In this document: positions 17,068 to 24,548 of the stretch, piece by piece
Numbering within the stretch: the stretch's first letter is position 1
Layout of the letters: every line of letters begins with the position of its first letter
Assembly (NCBI GenBank): GCA_964579735.1
Contig: CAZOHH010000030.1
Location: forward strand, 1 to 28,529
Origin: CAILLO01 sp964579735
Lineage (GTDB): Bacteria; Bacillota; Clostridia; Saccharofermentanales; UBA5734
DNA length: 28,529 bases
Direction of reading: 5' to 3'
The notes under the pieces: model-generated
The model's input: only the letters and a program-made list of their open reading frames with translations
Databases searched by the model: none
Told to the model about the DNA's origin: nothing
Program-made: the position numbers and the translations under genes

Positions 17068-18654
17068 TCATTCGTTCAATTCGGCGAGGACTCGATTGAC
17101 CTTGGGCGATATCTCGTCCTTCCACTCCGAATAGTCCTTCTCCAGATCCGTAGAAGATGCGATCAGCCTCTTGCAGGCATCCTGGAAATCGATGAAGAGA
17201 TTGCCGTATCGAAGGACGTTCTTTCCAATCGAAGTCGCGACCTTCTCATCATAAGCGACTATGGAAGTGTTCTCCGCCGTTCTGAGGGTCGCCCAGAATT
17301 CCACATCCTTCTTGGTCTGATCCGGGATCAATGGGTTGAGATAGTCGAAATCGGTATTGAGCATCGCAAGGGCTCTCAGACCCATGGTCGCGTATGTCGG
17401 CTGAACCAGCTGTCCCGCGGAGTCCTCCTTCCAGAGAAGTTCGAGCTTTCCATCCTTCTCGGTCCAGTCCACGCCCTTCAGGCCATACCAGCAGTAGCGG
17501 CTGCCTTCTTCTCCTGCCAACCAGTCCTGGAGAAGGAGAATTCTTTCCATCGTGAAATCGTCCAGTTTCGCGCTGTATATATTGTAAGACCAGTACTTCG
17601 GGAATTCGCGACTCCAGAAGCGCCCGTCCTTCCCCTTGATGAACATGGGCGTCGTCGCGCGGTAGACGTCCGTCCCGGGGTTGGCTCCCTGGAATCCCAA
17701 TCGCATGTAGTGGAGGTTCAGCACCGTGAAGTTGTCATAATAGATTCCGACGCGTCCCGCCTCGTAGAGCTTGTGGGCATCGTATCCCTTGGCTGTATAG
17801 AAATCCTTCCAGTATATGCCGTCTCGATAGAGTTTCTGGATTTCCTTGAGCCCTTCCAGGGTCACAGGAAGGAAGGGACCCCATGTATAGGCACCTTCAT
17901 TCTGGACATAGGCGAGGGTGGACGGATTTCCATACAAGGACCACGCGCCGAGCAGGGACGGAGATGAAAAGTCCTGGTCCGCGATTCCGATGGTCCTGTC
18001 CGGACCCAGACTGCCCGGATCCTTCTCCACGAAGGCCCGCGCCAGTGCGATCGCCTCATCGATCGTGTAGATGTCGTCCGGCTTGGCCATGCCGAGTTGT
18101 TCAGCCCAGTCGCGTCGATAGATGTACATGAAGGTGTCGAGCTTCGATTTTGGATTCTGGCCGCTGAATTTCGGCCACGCATACATGCGTCCTTCATAGG
18201 TGCTCTCGGCCTGGGCTTCCGGCATCTGTTCGAGCAGCCGCTTCAAGTTCGGGAATCGGTCGTCGATTTCTGGAATGGGCTTGATGAAGGCGTTCTCGGC
18301 CATTTCCCTGAGCTGTCCCCGCTCCATCTCATAGAAGATGACGTCCGGCATGTCGCCCGCGGCCAGCATGGTGTTGACCTGTTCCCTGCGCTCGTTCCAT
18401 CCGATCGGAACCAGTTTGATGTCCATGTTGAATTTCTCGGATATGGCGTCGTACAGTTCGTCTTCCCCGATCCCGTTGAAATAGCCCCACGTGATCGATA
18501 CTCTCCTGGAAAAGTCGTGCGCGCCAGGAGTGCCGCTGGGCGCCTGTGTCGTCGGAGTCGCCGTGGGACTCCCGCCAGGCTGGCAGGCCGACAGCAAGGT
18601 GCCGACCAGCAGGAGGAGAGCTAGAAGCATGGGGAGAGCCGTCCGCTTTTTCAT
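17068..18654 (-). CDS. ABC transporter sugar-binding lipoprotein (LplA/YtcQ-like)
   Basis: Extracellular lipoprotein of 528 residues that feeds the two permeases encoded upstream. Signal peptide with a strong hydrophobic core and lipobox LSAC (Cys24), then a Gly/Thr/Pro-rich linker to about residue 45. The body opens with RVSITWGYFNG and includes FYEMERGQLREMAENAFIKPIPE, typical of the long binding proteins. The ATG at 18654 follows GGAGG by 5 nt. The upstream permease stop is only 11 nt away. By context it should bind beta-mannoside or related oligosaccharides, since the same strand continues with the regulator, URO-D copy 4, GH130 and GH2. That ligand is inferred from neighbours alone. Confidence 0.92.
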   Translation of the reverse strand: MKKRTALPMLLALLLLVGTLLSACQPGGSPTATPTTQAPSGTPGAHDFSRRVSITWGYFNGIGEDELYDAISEKFNMDIKLVPIGWNERREQVNTMLAAGDMPDVIFYEMERGQLREMAENAFIKPIPEIDDRFPNLKRLLEQMPEAQAESTYEGRMYAWPKFSGQNPKSKLDTFMYIYRRDWAEQLGMAKPDDIYTIDEAIALARAFVEKDPGSLGPDRTIGIADQDFSSPSLLGAWSLYGNPSTLAYVQNEGAYTWGPFLPVTLEGLKEIQKLYRDGIYWKDFYTAKGYDAHKLYEAGRVGIYYDNFTVLNLHYMRLGFQGANPGTDVYRATTPMFIKGKDGRFWSREFPKYWSYNIYSAKLDDFTMERILLLQDWLAGEEGSRYCWYGLKGVDWTEKDGKLELLWKEDSAGQLVQPTYATMGLRALAMLNTDFDYLNPLIPDQTKKDVEFWATLRTAENTSIVAYDEKVATSIGKNVLRYGNLFIDFQDACKRLIASSTDLEKDYSEWKDEISPKVNRVLAELNE

Positions 18655-18665
18655 GGATACCTCCG

Positions 18666-19532
18666 TCACGATTTGATGGCTCCGATCAGGATGCCTTTCA
18701 TGAAGAACTTCTGAAGGAAGGGATAGACCAGCATGATGGGTAGCATGGTCACGAAGATCGACGCCATCTTGACCCCCTCGGAGAAGACGACGGAGCGGAT
18801 GGCGAAGGGCACGCCATTGGCATCGCTGCTCTGGATGGTCGAGATGATGTTCCGGAGAACCAGCTGCAGGGGTTGTCGGTCGAGGTCCCTGATGAACAGA
18901 AGGCCGTTCCACCACTCATTCCAGCGGTCCACGGCATAGAAAAGCGCTACCGTTGCGATGACCGGCTTCGACAGTGGGAGGATGATGGACCACAGGATCC
19001 TGAGTTCATTGGCACCGTCCATATAGGCAGACTCTTCGAGGCTCGCTGGGAGAGTCCGAAAGAAGTTCCGGCAGATCAGCATATAGAAAGCATTCAGGCC
19101 GTACGGGATGATCATGGCGAAGATGGAATCGCGGAGTCCGAGGTTCTTGACTAGAAGATAGTAGGGAATCAATCCTCCCCCGAAGAACATGGTGAAGATG
19201 ATCATGTTCATGATGGCGTTCATTCCGAGGAACTTCCTTCGGGACAGGGCGTAGGCCATGGTCAGGGTCATGAAGAGATTGTAGGGGACTCCGATGAGTA
19301 CGACCAGCAGCGTCACGATGTAGCCCGACCAGACCCGTTGCGAATACAGGACGTAGAGATAGGACTCGGAGATCACCCGTTTCGGAAAGAGAATGAAGGG
19401 ATTCCGAGTGAAATCCGCCTGAGGAACGATCGACGTGACAAATGCGTTATAAAAGGGGAAGAGAACGGCGAGTCCGAACAGGACCAGCAATGTCGTATTG
19501 AAGATATCCAGGGTTTCAACGCGCTTGCGCAT
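18666..19532 (-). CDS. Sugar ABC transporter permease, LplC/YtcP type
   Basis: Inner-membrane importer subunit, 288 residues with about six hydrophobic segments. The EAA loop is at about 166-190 (LEESAYMDGANELR, ending PLSKP), and the C-terminus FLQKFFMKGILIGAIKS is nearly the same as in the first importer's LplC subunit, so the two systems are paralogous. The ATG at 19532 is 6 nt after GGAGG, and the LplB-type gene ends 12 nt upstream. No ATPase is encoded in the window, so this importer and the first one probably share one supplied from elsewhere. Confidence 0.93.
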   Translation of the reverse strand: MRKRVETLDIFNTTLLVLFGLAVLFPFYNAFVTSIVPQADFTRNPFILFPKRVISESYLYVLYSQRVWSGYIVTLLVVLIGVPYNLFMTLTMAYALSRRKFLGMNAIMNMIIFTMFFGGGLIPYYLLVKNLGLRDSIFAMIIPYGLNAFYMLICRNFFRTLPASLEESAYMDGANELRILWSIILPLSKPVIATVALFYAVDRWNEWWNGLLFIRDLDRQPLQLVLRNIISTIQSSDANGVPFAIRSVVFSEGVKMASIFVTMLPIMLVYPFLQKFFMKGILIGAIKS

Positions 19533-19544
19533 GTCTGTCCTCCA

Positions 19545-20495
19545 CTATAGTACGCCGGATTCAGGATCGATCCACTTCGCGACACGGTCCGCTCCGAAGA
19601 GAAGGACGAAGTTGATCGCGGACTTGAAAAGTCCTACGGCCGTGCTGAGCTCGTATTGCGGTGCACCCGTGAAGGATTTTCGGTATACATAGGTGTCGAT
19701 GATGTCGCCTACGCTGTAGACGGTCGGGTTGTACATCAGGAAGACCTGCTCGAATCCAGCGTTCATGACTCCACCGATCGACAGGATCAGCATCAGGACC
19801 GCGGTCGAGCTGATGCTCGGCCATGTGATGTACCGGATCGACTGGATCCGGGTCGCACCATCGATCGTGGCGGCTTCGTAGATTTCGGGATTGATGCCGG
19901 ATATCGCGGCAAGATAGATGATGCTTCCCCAACCGGCGCTCTTCCATATGGCGGAGAGGTAGAGCATGGGCCGGAAGATCGCGGGGTCGGCGAGGAACTG
20001 CCGGGACTCTAACCCGAACATCGAGAGAATCCCGTTCACGGCCCCCTGGCTGCCCATGAGGTTGAAGGCGATACCGGAGACGACGATCCAGGACAGGAAA
20101 TTGGGGAAGGTGGCGATCGTCTGGAGGCCCTTCCGGAGGATACCGTTGCGCATCTCGTTGAACATCAAGGCAAGTAGGATCGGAATGGGAAATCCCGTTA
20201 CGATTCGACCGATGCTGATTTCGAGCGTGTTCCAGAATGCTCTCCAGAACTGGGGTTCCTCCACCATCTCGACGAAATGCTCGAATCCGACCCAGGGACT
20301 TCCGATGATGCCCTGGGTGATGTTGAAGTCCTTGAAGGCGAGCGTGACCCCATACATCGGGAAATAGCAGAAAACGATGAAGAAGGCGATGCCAGGTAGA
20401 AGCAACAGATACAGGTAACGGTTCCGGAGAAGCTGCTGGAGGATTGGATTGCGGGCCAGCCGAATCCCGGCTGCGTCCCTTCCTGCTCTCCCCAC
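19545..20495 (-). CDS. Sugar ABC transporter permease, LplB/YteP type
   Basis: Membrane subunit of 316 residues, pairing with the LplC-type gene downstream. First membrane segment RYLYLLLLPGIAFFIVFCYFP, then five more; GWGSIIYLAAISGINPEIYEAATIDGATR leads into the EAA loop (about 206-229). The start is a GTG at 20495, supported by GGGAG at 6 nt; the next in-frame Met would cut into the first membrane segment region. It lies 101 bp after the kinase stop. That gap shows no convincing promoter to me, so read-through from the kinase gene or an unrecognised YesN-dependent promoter are both possible. Confidence 0.92.
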   Translation of the reverse strand: MGRAGRDAAGIRLARNPILQQLLRNRYLYLLLLPGIAFFIVFCYFPMYGVTLAFKDFNITQGIIGSPWVGFEHFVEMVEEPQFWRAFWNTLEISIGRIVTGFPIPILLALMFNEMRNGILRKGLQTIATFPNFLSWIVVSGIAFNLMGSQGAVNGILSMFGLESRQFLADPAIFRPMLYLSAIWKSAGWGSIIYLAAISGINPEIYEAATIDGATRIQSIRYITWPSISSTAVLMLILSIGGVMNAGFEQVFLMYNPTVYSVGDIIDTYVYRKSFTGAPQYELSTAVGLFKSAINFVLLFGADRVAKWIDPESGVL

Positions 20496-20596
20496 GTCTA
20501 TCTCCCTTCCTCTTCGTGTCCATTTTCCCTTGCTTCCACGTCACCATCAGCATAATTCATGCCGGCTTCGCGGGAAATGAATAGAATGAAGCGAAT

Positions 20597-22408
20597 TCAG
20601 ACGATTTTCGGCTGGGCGATGAAGGGGTGGCGGATGGTGATGCAGGTGCCCTTCTCCTCCTCGCTCTCGACGGAGAGGGACGCTTCGACACCGAAAGTCA
20701 GCTGCAACCGCCGGACGATATTGGTGAGTCCGATGGATTCGGCGATGGTCTGCTGGCCGTGCTCATAATCGAGCAGCTTCGGGTCCGCGATCCGCTCTCT
20801 CAGCGTCGCAAGGCATGCAGCCGTCATGCCGGCCCCGTTGTCCGATACCTGCAGCACGAGGAATCCGTCCGCTTCAGTGGCCGTGATGCCGACATGAAGA
20901 TGCCGTACGAAGGGATTGCCATGCTTGATGCTGTTCTCGACCAGAGGTTGGAGCAGCATCTTGATGACCCTGGTCTCCATGAGCGACTCCGGAACGTCGA
21001 TGTCGCAGGAGATGTCGCCGTCGAGACGGATCTCGAGGATACCGACATAATCGCGAACGCAATGGATCTCGTCGCGAAGAGGGACCAGCATTTCGGACCG
21101 GATGCTGTACCGCAGGATCGATGCCAGGGCGGTGCTGACGCGCACGATGCGATCGTCCTGGTTGATTACGCCTAGGCTGCGGACGGTCTCCAGCGTGTTG
21201 TATAGGAAATGCGGGTTCATCTGGCTGAAGAAATTCGCAAGAGTGGCCTCGCGATTGAGGATTTCGAGCTGGTACATCCGGTTCTGCTGATCGAATACCC
21301 GGTGGGTCATGGTCTCGTTCTCGTCCAGCATGCCGTCGATGGCGTCCGCTATGCTTCCAATTTCGTTGTGGGTCTTCCCATACCGGATTCTTGCCCGCAT
21401 TCCAGTGTCGGGCACCCGGGCAAGGAAGTCCTTGATGCGGGCGATCGGCCGATAGATGCGGCGGAGGATGAGGTATACCCAGGATAGGATAAGCAGCGTC
21501 GAGACGCCCCCAAGGGAATAGACGAACAGGCGGAACGAATCGAAGTCCCTGGACAAGTCCGAGGACGGGATCGCGCTCACCAGCTCCCATCCCATGGGGT
21601 CGATCCGCCTGGAATACACTAGATACTGGACGGACCCGATCGTCCTCACGCTGTGGCCTTCCGGAGCAGGATGCTGAACGGCCAGCTCCGCCAGGAGTGG
21701 ACTCTCCGTCGTCAATCCGATCTTCCGGTCGCTTGCGGCAAGAAGCGCTCCCTTCCTATCAAGCAGAGCCACCAGGGAGTTCTGCGTCGGCAGGCTTGCA
21801 CGGACCAGCGCTGAAAAGGCATCGACATTGCATACGATGAAGCAACTCCCGATCGACCGACTCGCGGATCCGAAGTCGACGTTCCGGTCCAGGACACTGG
21901 TGACGAGAACATAGCGGCGGATGCCGTCCTGCGTCAGGACCTGGTTTGAAATCCAGAACTTGCCCGCATCCGCTTTTTCCATCGAATCCCGGATCAGCTG
22001 CTGCTCCACAGGGATTTCCAACCTCGCGGCCACGGACAGGCGGCGCTCCTGCTGGTCGACAAGGAGGATGTCGTCGATGTCGACGTTGGCTTGGTCGAGA
22101 TAGCGCATCATCTCGTTCAAGTACGCGTTGTACTCGATGCGACGGAGGGCATCCTCCTCCAGGAGGTAGAACTGCGTGTAGCGGTTCAGGGTAAGAATCG
22201 TGGCGACGTTCTGGACCTCGACGATGCGCCGGATGATGTCGGACTCGATCCGGTCCGACATGGCCTGGACGGACGCACGGCTTCGTTCGAATGCGATGCG
22301 GTCGATCACCATCTGGTACGCGACCTGGATCGACATCATCAGCAGAAAACAGGTTACGCCGAACAGGACGACCTGGCTCTTGATGCGGATGTCGAGGATA
22401 TGTCTCAT
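20597..22408 (-). CDS. YesM-type sensor histidine kinase
   Basis: Membrane sensor kinase, 603 residues from the chosen start. Transmembrane segments at about 11-33 and 293-316 enclose an extracellular sensor of about 260 residues. A HAMP-like linker follows (RRIYRPIARIKDFLARVPD). The His_kinase domain has the phosphoacceptor His400 in FFSQMNPHFLYNTLETVRSL. The ATPase domain has the N-box LLQPLVENSIKHG (Asn492), VSDNGAGM and SIGLTNIVRRLQLTFG. The ATG at 22408 follows GGAGGG by 7 nt; an ATG at 22423 would place that site inside the coding region and is rejected. It should phosphorylate the YesN-type regulator encoded three genes downstream, an arrangement common in sugar-uptake loci of Gram-positive anaerobes. 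Confidence 0.93.
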   Translation of the reverse strand: MRHILDIRIKSQVVLFGVTCFLLMMSIQVAYQMVIDRIAFERSRASVQAMSDRIESDIIRRIVEVQNVATILTLNRYTQFYLLEEDALRRIEYNAYLNEMMRYLDQANVDIDDILLVDQQERRLSVAARLEIPVEQQLIRDSMEKADAGKFWISNQVLTQDGIRRYVLVTSVLDRNVDFGSASRSIGSCFIVCNVDAFSALVRASLPTQNSLVALLDRKGALLAASDRKIGLTTESPLLAELAVQHPAPEGHSVRTIGSVQYLVYSRRIDPMGWELVSAIPSSDLSRDFDSFRLFVYSLGGVSTLLILSWVYLILRRIYRPIARIKDFLARVPDTGMRARIRYGKTHNEIGSIADAIDGMLDENETMTHRVFDQQNRMYQLEILNREATLANFFSQMNPHFLYNTLETVRSLGVINQDDRIVRVSTALASILRYSIRSEMLVPLRDEIHCVRDYVGILEIRLDGDISCDIDVPESLMETRVIKMLLQPLVENSIKHGNPFVRHLHVGITATEADGFLVLQVSDNGAGMTAACLATLRERIADPKLLDYEHGQQTIAESIGLTNIVRRLQLTFGVEASLSVESEEEKGTCITIRHPFIAQPKIV

Positions 22409-22429
22409 CCGAGATCCCTCCATCTAACC

Positions 22430-22488
22430 GATGACGAAGGCATGGGCCAATGGGACGATTATACGTCCGTAGCCCATGCCTCGTCATC
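22430..22488 (-). terminator. Long nested hairpin between the GH-A-like lipoprotein and the kinase genes
   Basis: The arms 22430-22447 and 22472-22488 pair over 17 bp with a single bulged base. Inside the loop a second stem, GGACG/CGTCC (22453-22457 with 22464-22468), closes on ATTATA. It starts 31 nt after the lipoprotein stop and ends just before the kinase ribosome site. There is no U-run on either side. It may terminate or attenuate transcription or set the ratio of the flanking mRNAs. Confidence 0.6.
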
Positions 22489-22518
22489 CTTGGGGGCTGG
22501 CAGGCTTTCGATCGACTA

Positions 22519-24225
22519 TCAGTCCTTCAGGAACGCCACGCGATGCACCAGCGGATCCCACGCGTTGGGCGAGGAGAGGTTCAGGAAGACCACCCGGACC
22601 GATTTGATTCCGTCGTCCAGCCGGAGGGAAGCGGTCGACGCTCCCCAAGCCGTGGACCGCTTTTCCGTGTAGAAGGACTTGAGGTCCTTCCAGGTCTTCC
22701 CGTCCGAGGAGCCCTGGATCTTGAGGTGGAGTTTGGGTTCAGAATCGTAGATGTAGAACCACACGACCAGGTTGGGTGCCGCGACCGAATACTGGATGAA
22801 GGCATCTCCAGCCTTGGCCCGGACCGCCATGGTGAAGTCTCCGCCGTAAGGCTTGAAGATCTCCTCATGTTCCGGCTTGATGCGGTCGATGATCAGGATG
22901 TCGGAATGAGTCTTCGTCTTGCTCCAGTCGATCAGGTCGTCGTCGAAGACGACCTTTTTCTCGTCGATGACGATTGGCGTGGGCTCTGGAGGAAGCGTCG
23001 GGATCGGCCAGGGAGATGCCGTCGGTTTGGCTGAAAGCAGGTCCTGATTCGACAACAGTCCCTTCAGGAACCAGAAGGTGGAGCTCGCAGTTCCGTCGGG
23101 ACGAATCAGCCAGAATCCTGCCATGTCGACGCTGACGGGACGGACCTCGAGGTCGCCGCGCTTCCTTTCGTTGCAGTAGATCTCCCAGTAGAAGGCGAAC
23201 GGGCAACCCCAGTCCAGAGCCGTCTCGATCTGGGTCCTGGCGTTGGCCAGCTGCGCCTTGTCGCCCCCGATCAGCATCTCGCCGCCACCCAGTTCTCCGA
23301 GGTAGACGTTCTGGGCGCCGAAGTCCTTGCTGTCCGGAGCCTTCGCGGCGATTCGGTCCAAGTTGTCCTTGAGCAAAAGGTCATCGTCGCCGGTCTCCCA
23401 GTTCGAGTAGGAGTAGAGATCGCAATAGGTATTCGGCAATACGTCGTCGAGCAGCTTCGGTCCGATCCAGCCCGAGGACACCTTGTTGAGTTCCAGTGCG
23501 CCATAGACCCTGACACCGTCCAGCCCCTTGTCGACGGCTTCCTTGCGTGCCCTCAGGATGCCGTCCTGCCGGGCGTTGACCCAGTCGGTGAACCCCTGGA
23601 CGGCCTCGGGCACGGCATCCTGACCGAGCATGTTGTCGCCTTCCCAGTTCTGCAGGATGAAGGTCTTTCCGCTATTCTGATACGTCTCGAACAGATAGAG
23701 GGCCAGGTCATGCATCTCGGCCTCGACCTTGACACGCTCCTCGGCATCCAGGCCATCGATGAAGGTAGTCGGCACAAGCCCGTGTGCGACCAGGTCGATA
23801 GTCATGAAGTCCATGTCGAGAACGTCCTTGTAGGCCTTCGTGCTGATGAGCTCCGTCATGGAGGCATAGGCCTCCCATTCGTGATGGAAGGGATAGACGC
23901 CGGCATACTGGCTGCTCAGCCACAACTTGATCGATCGGGAGCCCACCTCGTTCCGGATGAGCTTGGCGCCTTCCGTGAGGAAGGGTTCGTCGGTGAACGC
24001 GTACTTGCCTCCGGCATGGACCACGCCGACGCGATCACGGATATCCTGAGGAACGGGCCCGCTGGTCGGAGGAACTGGACTCACGGTGGGTGAAACTGGG
24101 CTCGCGGTCGCCGAGGGAGTCGTCGTGGAGGGTTGCGGCGTCATGGTTCCTCCTGACAAGGGTGAGCAGGCAGCTAGAATGCCGGCGAGAAGGGCTATGA
24201 CGAGAAGCCTTGCGACGATTTTCAT
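22519..24225 (-). CDS. Surface lipoprotein with clan GH-A-like glycoside hydrolase barrel and C-terminal beta-sandwich module
   Basis: Lipoprotein of 568 residues: lipobox LAAC (Cys20), a Thr/Ser/Pro linker (about 27-60), a barrel-like domain (about 61-395), a short Pro-rich linker and a beta-sandwich (about 424-568). The order of motifs fits a clan GH-A TIM barrel: FILQNWEGDN (Glu195, possible acid/base at strand 4), VYLGELGGGE (Glu311, possible nucleophile at strand 7) and PFAFYWEIYCNE (strand 8 tryptophan). I do not recognise the CAZy family. The C-terminal module (DLIDWSKTKTHS to NAWDPLVHRVAFL) resembles the modules of the sortase-anchored protein at 9850-10720. GGAGGG precedes the ATG by 7 nt. 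A likely role is endo-acting attack on a mannose-rich glycan at the cell surface. It is not a transporter binding protein. Confidence 0.65.
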   Translation of the reverse strand: MKIVARLLVIALLAGILAACSPLSGGTMTPQPSTTTPSATASPVSPTVSPVPPTSGPVPQDIRDRVGVVHAGGKYAFTDEPFLTEGAKLIRNEVGSRSIKLWLSSQYAGVYPFHHEWEAYASMTELISTKAYKDVLDMDFMTIDLVAHGLVPTTFIDGLDAEERVKVEAEMHDLALYLFETYQNSGKTFILQNWEGDNMLGQDAVPEAVQGFTDWVNARQDGILRARKEAVDKGLDGVRVYGALELNKVSSGWIGPKLLDDVLPNTYCDLYSYSNWETGDDDLLLKDNLDRIAAKAPDSKDFGAQNVYLGELGGGEMLIGGDKAQLANARTQIETALDWGCPFAFYWEIYCNERKRGDLEVRPVSVDMAGFWLIRPDGTASSTFWFLKGLLSNQDLLSAKPTASPWPIPTLPPEPTPIVIDEKKVVFDDDLIDWSKTKTHSDILIIDRIKPEHEEIFKPYGGDFTMAVRAKAGDAFIQYSVAAPNLVVWFYIYDSEPKLHLKIQGSSDGKTWKDLKSFYTEKRSTAWGASTASLRLDDGIKSVRVVFLNLSSPNAWDPLVHRVAFLKD

Positions 24226-24332
24226 GTCCGGTCCCTCCCTTGATCTGCTAGGTGCCGCTGGAGTCCAATTCTCGAAGGTCGGTCGGCACCGAGGTGTTGG
24301 GTCCAGTATCGCACGGGCGACCCGAAGCCGGA

Positions 24333-24347
24333 ATGGAACGGTTTCAT
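24333..24347 (-). promoter_or_regulatory. cre-like / LacI-family operator in the divergent intergenic region
   Basis: On the minus strand ATGAAACCGTTCCAT matches the Bacillus catabolite-response consensus WTGNAANCGNWNNCW at nine of its ten defined positions, and its core is a near-perfect palindrome. It lies 108 bp upstream of the GH-A-like lipoprotein start and 200 bp upstream of the divergent URO-D gene, in a 323-bp gene-free stretch (24226-24548). That stretch otherwise holds a TATAAAAT on the plus strand at 24439-24446 with no good -35, and a 7-bp inverted repeat (24251-24257 with 24284-24290). A CcpA- or LacI-type repressor of mannoside genes is the natural reading. Confidence 0.4.
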
Positions 24348-24548
24348 GGAAATCGGAGGATTTATGTTTTCAGCAAAGAATCGGGATGCAATTCCCCCCT
24401 CGGCGAAAAGCAGGGTGTCTCTTCAAACCTGCCAAGTGTATAAAATCTTGTCGATATCGTGCAGGAAGCACCCATTCCATCTACATATCGCCTGGATCAG
24501 CATGTATCATGAGGGTTCCACATCATCCACGATCGGGAGGTTTCCACC

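Noticed and set aside
17068..18915. N-terminal extension of the second solute-binding protein to 18915
   Set aside because: The extension overlaps the permease gene out of frame; the lipoprotein signal peptide starts at the ATG at 18654 with GGAGG in front.
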